64,000 nucleotides of DNA, taken from positions 189,290,813-189,354,812 of the forward strand of contig OX336397.1 of the NCBI GenBank assembly GCA_946902985.2. Reading direction: 5' to 3'. Source of the DNA: Meconema thalassinum (Eukaryota; Arthropoda; Insecta; Orthoptera; Tettigoniidae). The position numbers were made by a program, and so were the translations under genes. Below, piece after piece: positions 48,133 through 57,696 of the stretch. Within the stretch, counting starts at the first letter, position 1; each line of letters starts with the position of its first letter. The notes under the pieces were generated by a model. The model saw nothing but the letters and a program-made list of their open reading frames with translations, did not search any database and was not told the origin of the DNA.

Positions 48133-49792
48133 AGTAGGGGGGTGATAGGAGTTCTACTTCACTCGACGCCGCTGTGCCCAACAAACCAACATGGCCGCCG
48201 TGCAAAGTTGAAACATTTAAATAGACTTTTCCCTTGAACCCATGGTCGGAGTTTCACGAATGAAGTGTCATTGGACTCGAGCTAACGTCCTCTTTCCCAC
48301 GGACCACTCGTTATATTTTTTTTTTAATTATTTCGTTTTCGAAAATAGGCGATAGTTTGAAAACCAAATATGATAGAACGTTGTGCCATGGCTCAAACGA
48401 ATGGTCTTTATGACCTTTATTTTTGTAATAAAACTTTTTTATTTTCTATGTTTTTTTGAAAACATTCGAATTTTGAAAATCCTATATTTTGGAAACTAGG
48501 AATTATACAAAAAAGTTTGTTGGAAATAAATTAAAGGTCCCTACCCCCTCTACCTGAAAAATAAATTTCAAGTCTCTAGGATAAAAAATCTGACAGTAGT
48601 GTGGTAAGGGGGAGCTGCTCCACTTAGCAAGTTGTGAGCCCCTGCGACATTGGAATGGAAGGAGTCATGCTAGGAAGGCGTGCTTTGATTCGGTTTTGTT
48701 CGTCTCGTTGCGCTCTTTACGGGAATGTAGGTGTCGAAAAGGTGAAATGCTGCAAACATGGTTTGGGGGGGGGGGGGGGGGGGGAACATGATTTTAGACT
48801 TTTCGCTATATCTCGCGAACCAATCATGATAGAGGCGTGTACGAGGGGTCCAAGGACTCGGGGTGACGTCCTCTTTGCTATGGACCACTCGTTATATTTT
48901 TTTAAAATTGGAAACTCGATTTTGGGGTAAACACGTGTTTTTTGTGATTTTTGCTGATTTCTCACGAACCAATAACGCTGGAGACGTGTACGAGGTGTCA
49001 TTTTTTTCATTGCGTTGCCCTCTTGCCGAGGACAAGAGCAGTAATGAAAAACCATGTTGAGGTAAAACCATGATTTTAGACTTTTTGCTTTATCTCGCAA
49101 ACCCATAACGCTAGAGACGTGTAAGAGGTGTCCAAGGACTCGGGCTAACACCCCCTTTTGGAAACTATGTTTGAAATTTTGACAAAGGGCCTAACGCCAT
49201 ACATGTTGAAAAAACTTGTTTTTCTTTACCTGTTTATAATGTTCATGATGCGTGGTGGTTGAGAGAGACGATACGGCTGGGTGTGTGTGTTTCAACGAAC
49301 CTGTCGCTGACCACGGCGGCTATGCTCTATAAAACAATCGCTATTTCGACGGGTCGGTATATGACAGAGGGAGGGTGCGTTTTTTCCACACATTTTACCC
49401 TCGAAGGGGATCTTTGGCGTGTAAACGGTGATGAGAACTTGGTTCTATGTTGTTCGAAGCGAGTATAGAAAACAAACTTGCAGACGAGCAGGAGGTGGAT
49501 GTCATTTGAGCTTATTGGAATACACTGATCTAACTTGACAGAGTGTGCAATGGAAAATGACAAAGACGCAGAGGACACTTGATGGTGAAATAATCTGACC
49601 ATCGTGGTGGCATGGAAGTGCGAAATGCATGTGAACATGTGTGAAACCACATGTACGCTAAACAAATTACACCCTGCTTGCTTCGTACGTGACAAAATGT
49701 AAGTTCATGTGAAATTTGATCTGGCACAGGTGTTCACCTTAGACGTTAGCTGTCCACGTGCACGATAAGAGAATGTTCAAAGCGTGGGAAAA
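48133..49792 (+). repeat. left terminal repeat of P2
   Basis: Matches the P1 left TIR (GCGATAGTTTGAAAACC, GAACGTTGTGCCATGG, CAAGTCTCTAGGATAAAA blocks) and, more closely, the P3 TIR at 57697-59251 in the same orientation. The P2/P3 match ends after TTCAAAGCGTGGGAA. It contains a G run of about 20 at 48764-48783 and repeated modules with CGAGGTGTCCAAGGACTCGG-like cores near 48250, 48850, 48990 and 49120. Confidence 0.88.
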
Positions 49793-49819
49793 AAAGATTA
49801 TACATGCAGGGTAACATAT

Positions 49820-49835
49820 ATAAAGACATGTCGTT
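49820..49835 (+). promoter_or_regulatory. TATA-box-like sequence for the spliced P2 gene
   Basis: ATATATAAAG just inside the TIR, upstream of a possible non-coding first exon ending before GTAGGC at 49950. Confidence 0.4.
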
Positions 49836-49991
49836 ATCATTTCCACTCTCACTTAGGTAACTTACCTTTGAACACACTGCATTGCGTGAAACATTTGGTC
49901 TTGTTTAACAGTTTTAGTGTTGGTGGAAAATACTTAACCTTGTTGTGAGGTAGGCATTTATTTATATATTTATTCATTTATACATTTATTG

Positions 49992-50028
<37 letters not shown>

Positions 50029-50103
50029 CAAGCAATTATTTATTGATAAGGTAATTAATGATTTTATTTATTTATTTGTTTGCAGATAACCGGTATATCT
50101 TAC

Positions 50104-51268
50104 ATGTCTGAGAGAGAAGAAACCATTGCACTTTTGAGCCCACTAGAAGGAACCAGCAACAAGCCACTGCAAGTAAAGGTGAGATGATTTTTTTAAACTA
50201 ACTTGTTTCATTTATTTGTTTTATGTTTTATTTTATGAAATGCATGTATTAACCTGAATTTAGGTATTTATAGCGGTTTATTTTATTTATTTTTAGAAAC
50301 TTGGAAAGAAAAGCCTTACCGCCGTAGCAGTTGCTGAAAAAAAAACGAAACGCACTAAAGCGAAACCACTGCCAAAGAGTGAACTGTTTAAAACTCAGGT
50401 AAGTCTATCTTAAAAATGCTATTCCATTTTGCCACTACTGAAAAAACTTAGACTAAAAAAAATCATTACCTGTACATGACTGGGACAATGATTGCTTTCT
50501 TGATTAATGGCTATGTTGTTGTTGTTGACTCGGAAAAATACAAGGCCATGTTGGATTTTCTAAAAATAAAAAAAATAATTTAATTTATGGGTGGTTCCGT
50601 ATGGACTCAACGAATATCCACAGGTTTGAACATGATAATGTGAACAAAATGACAATGACATTCATTTTTGTTTATATATTGGTTGAAGGGGGGGGGATGT
50701 AAATGACTGTAGCTTTATAAAAAGAAAATAAGTACATGGGTTACTGTTAGTGCCAACATACAGTTTATTTTTAATGGTGTTTTGATATGAAAATGAAAAT
50801 CCACCGCCTGCTTCCAGTCTCCGACCGGGTCAGGAAAGGAATGAATGAAGCCCCCATCTAGCGGCGAGGATATGAACTGTGCCGGCTGCCGAGGCCTGAC
50901 GCACTCCTCTGGGGCAATGATTAAATGAATGACAGATGAAATGAAATGGTAGTGGAGAGTATTGCTGGAATGAAATTTTGACAGGGAAAACCGGAGTACC
51001 CGGAGAAAAACCTGTCTGCCTCCGTTTTGTCCAGCACAGATCTCACATGGAGTTACCGGGATTTGAACCACGGACTCAGCGGTGAGAGGCCGGCGTGCTG
51101 CCGTCTAAGCCACGGAGGCATCTGGTGTTTTGATATATTAATGCCAATTAACGTTAACGTTTTATTTACAAGTATTGATTGATTGATTGATTGATTGATT
51201 GAGTGATGGGTTATTTTGTTTGCTTTTAGGTGTCTTCATGTGCCATTAACGTAATGAACAGACAGTGA
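50104..51268 (+). CDS. candidate spliced 71-residue basic protein of P2
   Basis: Three coding segments with canonical splice sites and continuous phase 0: 50104-50178 (ATG, MSEREETIALL..., donor GTGAGA), 50297-50398 (acceptor TTTTTAG, donor GTAAGT) and 51230-51268 (acceptor GCTTTTAG, stop TGA). A further acceptor at 50085 suggests an upstream untranslated exon. The protein has an acidic start, a Lys-rich middle (KKTKRTKAKPLPK) and a short Cys-containing end. I do not recognise a family; nuclear localisation is plausible from the basic cluster. A SINE sits in the last intron. Splicing is inferred from sequence only. Confidence 0.55.
50789..51122 (-). mobile_element. tRNA-derived SINE, family A, with perfect 14 bp target duplication
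   Basis: Reverse orientation; same head and body as 7985-8318. Flanked by identical TGGTGTTTTGATAT at 50775-50788 and 51123-51136, which fixes both ends. It lies in the last intron of the candidate spliced gene of P2 and is younger than P2. Confidence 0.96.
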
Positions 51269-51352
51269 ACAAGCATGCATTATGCTTTAAAGTACTCTGT
51301 GCCCTTGTGCAACGTTAATAACTTACAATAAGAAAAAGTTTTATTATAACAC

Positions 51353-52373
51353 ATGGCGTTAGTACCAAATACAACAGGTGAGCAAGTTGGTTTACCACGT
51401 GGGTTAAATTTAAAATCAGAACATGATCGATGGTTAACATTTGAATCCTGGCCTGTAGGCTTTTTGTCGACACATAAACTTGCAAAAGCCGGTTTTTTTT
51501 ACTGGAACCGAGAAGATGTGGTGCGCTGTGTGTTTTGTCGTTTTGAACTTTCACAATGGGAAGAAGGGGATGATCCCTTTAGAGACCATTTGCGATGGTC
51601 TCTTCATTGTCCTTACATGCTTGGAAAACAAGTGGGTAACCTACCCGTGCATTCATTTTACCGAACCACAAGGCCTTTGGCCGCTACTTACGTTGCTGAA
51701 TCACAAATAAATAATAATAATGATGTATTACCAGCCAACGGTAGTGTCGATATATGTGGTCCATATGCCATAGACAGTGCTGAATTGGCGTGTGCTTTTG
51801 AAAAATTGTGAGTTTGCAAGACTAAAGCACTAGCACACCCAGAGTACAGCTCTGTTGAAAAACGTTTAGAATCTTATAAAAATGTTTGGCCATTAATATT
51901 AAAACACCTTACCAAACAACTAAGTGAAGCTGGATTTTTTTTATACTGGTGAAGCGAATAAAACAACATGTTTTTATTGTGGATTTGCTTTAAAGGATTG
52001 GCAAATGACTGATGACCCTTGAGTGCAGCATGCTCGTTGGTTACCAAACTGTAAATACATGGTGTTGCTTAAAGGTCAGGAATTTGTGAACACTATTCGT
52101 AAAGAATACGTGATTGCAGCACAAGACTTAAAAGTGCCTTTAGAGTTAGAACACGCGGAGCAAATACACGAGGCTGAAAGAAAAGACTTGTCTCACGAAC
52201 AGATATAAAAGTGTGACCAACAATTATGTAAAATTTGTTATCAAGATGAACTAGGTGTTGTATTTTTGCCTTGTGGACACATGATAGCCTGTGTCAAGTG
52301 TGCATTAGAACTCATCACTTGTGCTATATGCAGAAAAGCAGTATCTGCTACAGTTAGGGCATTTCTTGCATAA
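51353..52373 (+). pseudogene. IAP-like protein, two BIR domains and RING (left palindrome arm)
   Basis: Starts MALVPNTTGEQVG. BIR1 has WPVGFLSTHKLAKAGFFYW, CVFC and HLRWSLHCPY. BIR2 has ESYKNVWPLILKHL, CFYCGFALKDW and HARWLPNCKY. A terminal RING has CKICYQDELGVVFLPCGH and CAICRK. Breaks: TGA after AFEKL, one extra T in a T8 run near 51940, TGA near 52020 and TAA in EQI-KCD near 52208. The layout (2 BIR + RING) matches insect and baculoviral IAPs, which block caspases and act as ubiquitin ligases. Its paired copy at 56840-57696 has different lesions except for the first TGA. Confidence 0.9.
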
Positions 52374-52479
52374 CTAGTATAATTTATTCGTCATGCATAG
52401 TGCAAAATCCCTAATTGCACAATATTATTAAAGCTGTTTTAGAGGTTAATAGATATGCTCTTGTTTATAGACTACTACA

Positions 52480-52761
52480 ATGAATGTTTTGAATGCTGTG
52501 GGACAATCATGTGGCTTAGAGACAAAGAATCTCAGCGAATTGCCAACGCATATTCCATTCCGCATTATGAAGATTCGGAAATTGAAAACAGCATATGGTG
52601 ATCGTGTACTTTGTGTATGTGAAAACTTTGAGACATTTCTGCCTATACGGTTTAATGATATGTTGGAGAGTGTTTTTGATGAAGTAAATAATGCTGTGCA
52701 ACCTGTACACTTAATATATGAAGGTTTTAAAAACAATAGGTGCATGGTTCGTTTTAATTAA
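52480..52761 (+). CDS. 93-residue protein, possible OB-fold ssDNA-binding type (left arm)
   Basis: Intact frame MNVLNAVGQSCGLETK to a stop, 93 codons. The core pattern HIPFRIMKIRKLKTAYGDRV, then VCENFETFLPIRFNDML, resembles small insect and Polinton proteins with IxxIxxxxTxYG...FLPxRF that I suspect are OB-fold-like. That is an inference from pattern, not a confirmed domain. Its inverted partner (56447-56728) is also intact and differs by only about five residues. An intact pair in otherwise broken sequence is notable. Confidence 0.65.
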   Translation: MNVLNAVGQSCGLETKNLSELPTHIPFRIMKIRKLKTAYGDRVLCVCENFETFLPIRFNDMLESVFDEVNNAVQPVHLIYEGFKNNRCMVRFN

Positions 52762-53063
52762 ATAAATAAAAAAATTGAAATAATAATGGAAAATATAAGT
52801 AATGACAATATACTGAAGAAGAAAGAAAACATGTGTTTAGAATAGTAATGTTTTAGTGTTTAGTGTTGTCTTTAAATATATTATGATGAAACCAAAAAAC
52901 AAGAAATGTATATAAAGTTTGTAAATAAATGCAAAATGATGTTACAATGTTGTTTTATTTTATACAAAGTTAGTATATTTAACATTGCAGAGTATACATG
53001 ATTATGACAATAAATGCACACTGAATACAAGCCTTTCTCACTTTACAATAGTGTGTTATTGTT

Positions 53064-53706
53064 GGATCTGAATCCTGGACATGCTACAGACGTCATTTTA
53101 AAAAGCTGGAGCAATATCACCAGCGTTGTTTGAGGAGAATTCTTCGTGTCACATGGCAAGACAAACGCACAAACACCAGCATTCTCGAAGAAGCACAGAC
53201 TACCAGTGTTGAAGCCATGCTTTTAAAACGTCAGCTGCGATGGACAGGACACGTAATCCGCATGCCCAATAATCGCATTCCCAAGCAAGTGTTTTGCTCT
53301 GAACTAACTGAGGGCAAGCGCTGTGTGGGAGGTCCGAGGAAGCGATTCAAAGACGTACTAAAGGCTAATATGCAAATGTGCCATATTAATATCAACAACT
53401 GGGAGACCTTAGCTCTTGATCGCTCATCCTGGAGATCAATTGTTCATCGTGGTGCGATACTTTTTGAAGAAAACCGCCGACGTATGATAGAAGATCGGAG
53501 GCAACGCAGAAAGAACAGAGTGTTCATTAGAAGACAGGGAATGAATGCGGATGTCTCACCTGACCCTGATACTACCTGTCATCACTGCGGGAAACTGTGT
53601 CTCTCCCGCATTGGGCTTTTTAGTCACCTCCGGACTCATCGATGAAGAGTCATTCAGTATTGGAAGGCCAACCTACTCGAGACGAGTGTTTGCTATCATC
53701 ATTGTT
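53064..53706 (+). mobile_element. 5'-truncated LINE insertion in left palindrome arm
   Basis: The frame 53067-53645 begins GSESWTCYRRHFKKLEQ (RT C-terminus), contains LLKRQLRWTGHVIRMP and GGPRKRFKDVLK, and ends with a C2H2-like CHHCGKLCLSRIGLFSHLRT. This is the familiar C-terminal part of an arthropod LINE family. Flanking ATTGTT at 53058-53063 and 53701-53706 suggests a short target duplication. The other arm keeps the uninterrupted site (ATAGTT) near 56144. Confidence 0.9.
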
Positions 53707-53877
53707 TTAAACACAAGGCTTGTTGTAGATCATTTTATAGCAATGTCCATTCAATGTTGTTTTCGAAAAGTGGGGAAGCCGCAATGGTTGTATAGGCATA
53801 AAACCTTATTGTTATTACTATTTAGTCACTTTGATCCCCTTGCATATCAAGAGCAGATGACCTAGTTGTTCCACTCT

Positions 53878-54255
53878 TTAAAACGACAACAACAACACTA
53901 CCTCTTGCATAGTTTGTGATGTTGATGGCTCTTGCGACGTGGAAGATGGATTAAAAATAACTTTTAGAACAGAGGTTAAACGTTGCTCATTTAATAATGC
54001 ACTATTTTGAGTAGCAATATGGTTTTCTTGATTTTTTCTCGACGGCAACTGTGTTTCATGCAGTACACTACATTGATGATCACTGACACTTAAAACCTCA
54101 CTATTTTTACTTTTTAGGTCATCACGACGATGTTTGGAACGTTGCTTTGAACAACGCCGAATAACAGTTCCATTTTTATTGGTTCGTTTCACAATATATG
54201 AATATCCTTTATAGTATGCGTAAGGCTTACGATACCTAGTCACTGATACATCCAT
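53878..54255 (-). pseudogene. FLYWCH-finger protein, tail lost (left arm)
   Basis: Starts MDVSVTRYRKPYAYYKGYSY; the FLYWCH pattern continues VKRTNKNGTVIRRCS. The second conserved aromatic (Trp, as in the right-arm copy) is replaced by Arg, and the later Cys and His are displaced. The frame ends at 53878 after a Ser/Thr-rich region, without the acidic block and C-terminal tail seen in 54782-55423. FLYWCH fingers bind DNA or mediate protein contacts in chromatin proteins. Its partner copy is at 55594-55971. Confidence 0.75.
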
Positions 54256-54397
54256 ATCAACTGTCAACCATAGACTAAGCTCTAGTAAAGTCAACTTGGT
54301 AATAAGAATAATAGTTTAATGTGAGAGCAAATATGGATCCAAAGAGTTCAGGTAAAAGTTGAAGCATATAAGCAAATATTAGAAACAAACTAAAGCC

Positions 54398-54700
54398 AAC
54401 ACAAAAAGCCTACACAATAGCCAACACAAAACGCCAACACGAAAAGCCAACACAAAAGCCAACACAAAAATCCAACACGAAAAGCCAACACAAAAGCCAA
54501 CACAAGAGAGCCAACACAAAAAGCCAACACGAAAAGCCAACACAAAAAGCCAACACGAAAAGCCAAAACAAAAAAGCCAACACAAAAGCCAACACTAAAA
54601 GCAAACACAAAAAGTCAACACGAAAAGCCAACACAAAAAGCCAACACAAAAGCTAACACAAAAAGCCGACACAAAATGCCAACACATAAGCCACTATATA
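54398..54700 (-). repeat. AAAAGCCAACAC minisatellite upstream of a FLYWCH gene
   Basis: Units of 11-13 bp, AAAAGCCAACAC and variants, in the palindrome spacer directly before the FLYWCH promoter. The same repeat, inverted, lies before the P3 FLYWCH gene at 63560-63945. Open frames in it are low-complexity and not genes. Confidence 0.95.
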
Positions 54701-54701
54701 A

Positions 54702-54712
54702 GGTTATGGTAG
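54702..54712 (+). promoter_or_regulatory. TATA box of FLYWCH gene
   Basis: CTATATAAGG, 70-80 bp before the ATG at 54782. An equivalent TATA lies in P3 (about 63556-63566, minus strand) at the same distance. Confidence 0.55.
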
Positions 54713-54781
54713 GTCACTCCATCAGCAACAGAGTTGTAACCTATGTAGTGTGAACAGCGTACTGACAGGTCAGTTACTACT

Positions 54782-55423
54782 ATGGAACTTATTACAACCA
54801 ACAAAAGTAGGCTACGTGCACTCTATCAGGGCTACTCTTATAACTATAATCGCCAGAATGTGAATGGAATAATATTCTGGCGATGCTCAAATGAGAGTAA
54901 AAATGGAAAGGTTTTAAGTGTGAGTGTTCAACAATGTAGTGCTCTAAACGAACCACGCTTGCTGTTTACAAACAATTATCAAAATGCTAATAAGCAAGTT
55001 CAAGAAAACGATATTGCGGCTAAAGATAGTGCAGTGTTTGTTCAAAATGACTTATCATGTCCTCAAATCGTCATGTTAGGACAGTTGTCAACGTCCAAGA
55101 AACCTTCAACACTATCAATATCAACTCAGACTACAAATGAAGTGGTATTGCAAGAGGATCAAAAAGGACTATATAGTAACAGTGATGATGGTCATGATGA
55201 TAATGGTGATCATAATGATGAAAATGATGATAATGATCATGATAATGGTAAGGCTTTGTTTAAACCTAAAAATCCATTTGTTGAATTTGTATACTGGAAC
55301 AAACCCAGTAAGCTAATTCAACGGCTTCGACAATTGAATGTTTTACAAGCTGGGCATACCGGTCACGGTTGGGAAATAAAAGAAATTGAACAAGAGCTTC
55401 GTCGTGCTGAAATTACTGTGTAA
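54782..55423 (+). CDS. FLYWCH-finger protein with Polinton tail (palindrome spacer)
   Basis: Intact 213-codon frame starting MELITTNKSRLRALYQGYSY. The FLYWCH-type segment has YNYNRQNVNGIIFWRCS, but compared with the P3 copy (62796-63475) about ten residues after WRCS, including the next Cys, are deleted, so the finger may not fold. A Ser/Thr/Gln-rich middle follows, then an Asp/Asn/His-rich acidic stretch (GHDDNGDHNDENDDNDHDN) made of triplet expansions, and the tail NKPSKLIQRLRQL...QAGHTGHGWEIKEIEQEL. This tail matches the end of the P1 protein at 11048-12049. Function unknown; regulatory or DNA-binding role inferred. Confidence 0.75.
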   Translation: MELITTNKSRLRALYQGYSYNYNRQNVNGIIFWRCSNESKNGKVLSVSVQQCSALNEPRLLFTNNYQNANKQVQENDIAAKDSAVFVQNDLSCPQIVMLGQLSTSKKPSTLSISTQTTNEVVLQEDQKGLYSNSDDGHDDNGDHNDENDDNDHDNGKALFKPKNPFVEFVYWNKPSKLIQRLRQLNVLQAGHTGHGWEIKEIEQELRRAEITV

Positions 55424-55593
55424 TGGGACTACCACTTTGCGACCACTTTTACCCCCACTCCTGTTTCTAATATTTGCTTGTATGCTTCAACTTTTACCTG
55501 AACTCTTTGGATCCATATTTGCTCTCACATTAAACTATTATTCTTATTACCAAGTTGACTTTACTAGAGCTTAGTCTATGGTAGACAGTTGAT

Positions 55594-55971
55594 ATGGATG
55601 TATCACTGACTAGGTATGGTAAGCCTTACGCATACTATAAATGATATTCATATATTGTGAAACGAACCAATAAAAATGGAACTGTTATTTGGCGTTGTTC
55701 AAAGCAACGTTCCAAACATTGTCGTGGTGACCTAAAAAGTAATAATAGTGAGGTTTTAAGTGTCAGTGATCATCAATGTAGTGTACTGCATGAAACACAG
55801 TTGCCGTCGAAAAAAAATCAAGAAAACCATATTGCAACTCAAAATACTGCATTGTTTAATGAGCAACGTTTAACTCCTGTTCTAAAAGTTATTTTTAATC
55901 CATCTTCCACGTCGCAAGAGCCATCAACATCACAAACTATGCAAGAGGTAGTGTTGTTGTTGTCGTTTTAA
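55594..55971 (+). pseudogene. FLYWCH-finger protein, tail lost (right arm)
   Basis: Mirror copy of 53878-54255. It keeps the Trp (TVIWRCSKQRS) lost in the left arm but has a TGA near 55648 where the left copy has Gly (YYKGYSY). It ends at 55971 after SQTMQEVVLLLSF. Confidence 0.75.
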
Positions 55972-55974
55972 AGA

Positions 55975-56446
55975 GTGGAACAACTAGGTCATCTGCTCTT
56001 GATATGCAAGGGGATCAAAGTGACTAAATAGTAATAACAATAAGGTTTTTATGCCTATACAACCATTGCGGCTTCCCCACTTTTCGAAAACAACATTGAA
56101 TGGACATTGCTATAAAATGATCTACAACAAGCCTTGTGTTTAAAACTATAACACACTATTGTAAAGTGAGAAAGGCTTGTATTCAGTTTGCATTTATTGT
56201 CATAATCATGTATACTCTGCAATGTTAAATATACTAACTTTGTATAAAATAAAACAACATTGTAACATCATTTTGCATTTATTTACAAACTTCATAAACA
56301 TTTCTTGTTTTTTTGGTTTCATCATAATATTTTTAAAGACAACACTAAACACTAAAACATTACTATTCTATACACATGTTTTCTTTCTTTTTCAGTATAT
56401 TGTCATTACTTATATTTTCCATTATTATTTCAATTTTTTTATTTAT
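55975..56446. other. palindrome-arm intergenic region
   Basis: AT-rich sequence between the FLYWCH and 93-residue genes, present in both arms (52765-53063 plus 53707-53877 on the left). It contains no supported gene. Confidence 0.6.
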
Positions 56447-56728
56447 TTAATTAAAACGAACCATGCACTTATTGTTTTTAAAACCTTCATATATTAAGTG
56501 TACAGGTTGCACAGCATTATTGACTTCATCAAAAACACTCTCCAACATATCATTAAACCGTATAGGCAGAAATGTCTCAAAGTTTTCACATACACAAAGT
56601 TCACGATCACCATATGCTGTTTTCAATTTCCGAATCTTGATAATGCGGAATGGAATATGCGTTGGCAATTCGCTGAGCTTCTTTGTCTCTAAGCCACATG
56701 ATTGTCCCACAGCATTCAAAACATTCAT
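56447..56728 (-). CDS. 93-residue protein, possible OB-fold type (right arm)
   Basis: Intact inverted copy of 52480-52761 with changes such as N/K before LSELPTH, M/I in FRIIKIRKL and V/E before LCVCENF. Same uncertain OB-fold suggestion. Confidence 0.65.
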   Translation of the reverse strand: MNVLNAVGQSCGLETKKLSELPTHIPFRIIKIRKLKTAYGDRELCVCENFETFLPIRFNDMLESVFDEVNNAVQPVHLIYEGFKNNKCMVRFN

Positions 56729-56839
56729 TGTAGTAGTCTATAAACAAAACAAGAGCATATCTATTAACCTTTAAAACAGCTTTAATAATATTGTGGCATT
56801 AGGGATTTTGCACTATGCATGACGAATAAATTATACTAG

Positions 56840-57696
56840 TTATGCAAGAAATGCCCTAACTGTAGCAGATACTGCTTTTCTGCATATAGCACAAGTGATG
56901 AGTTCTAATGCACACTTGACACAAGCTATCATGTGTCCACAAGGCAAAAATACAACACCTAGTTCATATTGATAACAAATTTTACATAATTGTTGGTCAC
57001 ACTTTTGTATCTGTTCGTGAGGCAAGTCTTTTCTTTCAGCCTCGTGTATTTGCTCCGCGTGTTCTAACTCTAAAGGCACTTTTAAGTCTTGTGCTGCAAT
57101 CACGTTTTCTGTACGAATAGTGTTCACAAATTCCTGACTTTTAAGCAACACCATGTATTTTCAGTTTGGTAACCAACAAGCGTGTTGCACTAAAGGGTCA
57201 TCAGTCATTTGCCAATCCTTTAAAGCAAATCCACAATAAAAACATATTGTTTTATCCCCTTCACCAGTATAAAAAATCCAGCTTCACTTAGTTGTTTGGT
57301 AAGGTGTTTTAATATTAATGGCCAAACATTTTTATAAGATTCTAAACGTTTTTCAACAGAGCTGTACTCTGGGTGTGCTAGTGGTTTAGTCTTGCAAACT
57401 CACAATTTTTCAAAAGCACACGACAATTCAACACTGTGTATGGCATATGGACCACATATATCGACACTACCGTTGGCTGGTAATAAATCATTATTATTAT
57501 TTATTTGTGATTCAGCAACGTAAGTAGCGGCCAAAGGCCTTGTGGTTCGGTAAAATGAATCCACGGGTAGGTTACACACTTGTTTTCCACGCATGTATGG
57601 ACAATGAAGAGACCATCGCAAATGGTCTCTAAAGGGATCATCCCTTTCTTCCCAGTGTGAACGTTCAATACGACAAAACATACAGCGCACCACATC
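56840..57696 (-). pseudogene. IAP-like protein (right arm), 5' end cut off by P3
   Basis: Inverted copy of 51353-52373. The RING part is intact (CKICYQYELGVVFLPCGH to the stop), and the TAA and second TGA of the left copy are absent. The T run near 57270 has six T where seven are needed (eight in the left copy). The TGA after AFEKL is shared. Sequence upstream of DVVRCMFC is replaced by the P3 terminus, so BIR1 is decapitated. Confidence 0.88.
57691..57696. repeat. candidate target-site duplication CACATC, left copy of P3
   Basis: The six bases before the P3 terminus. The intact arm (51511-51520) reads straight through this point. The second copy should lie just after the P3 right end, outside the window. 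Confidence 0.7.

Larger units (their letters stand above)
51515..54388 (+). repeat. left arm of large P2 palindrome
   Basis: Inverse match to 55463-57696. The arm contains most of the IAP gene, the 93-residue gene and a FLYWCH gene. It is longer than the right arm by 640 bp, which the LINE insertion at 53064-53700 explains. Confidence 0.95.
48133..57696. mobile_element. Polinton-derived element P2 (left part, interrupted by P3)
   Basis: It begins AGTAGGGGGGTGATAGGAGTTC, the same terminus as P1 (AGTAGGGGGGTAAGACGG), and continues with a TIR similar to that of P1. Inside are accessory genes only: a spliced basic protein, IAP-like, 93-residue and FLYWCH genes. The second half is a palindromic copy of part of the first. 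It is cut at 57696 by P3, and its right end would lie beyond P3. No polymerase, integrase or capsid gene is visible, so it is probably non-autonomous. Confidence 0.8.
55463..57696 (-). repeat. right arm of large P2 palindrome
   Basis: Inverse copy of 51515-54388 without the LINE insertion. It ends exactly where P3 begins. Confidence 0.95.

Noticed and set aside
54379..54649. Phe/Trp/Cys-rich hydrophobic proteins (also 63564-63973)
   Set aside because: Pure translation of the AAAAGCCAACAC minisatellite in several frames.
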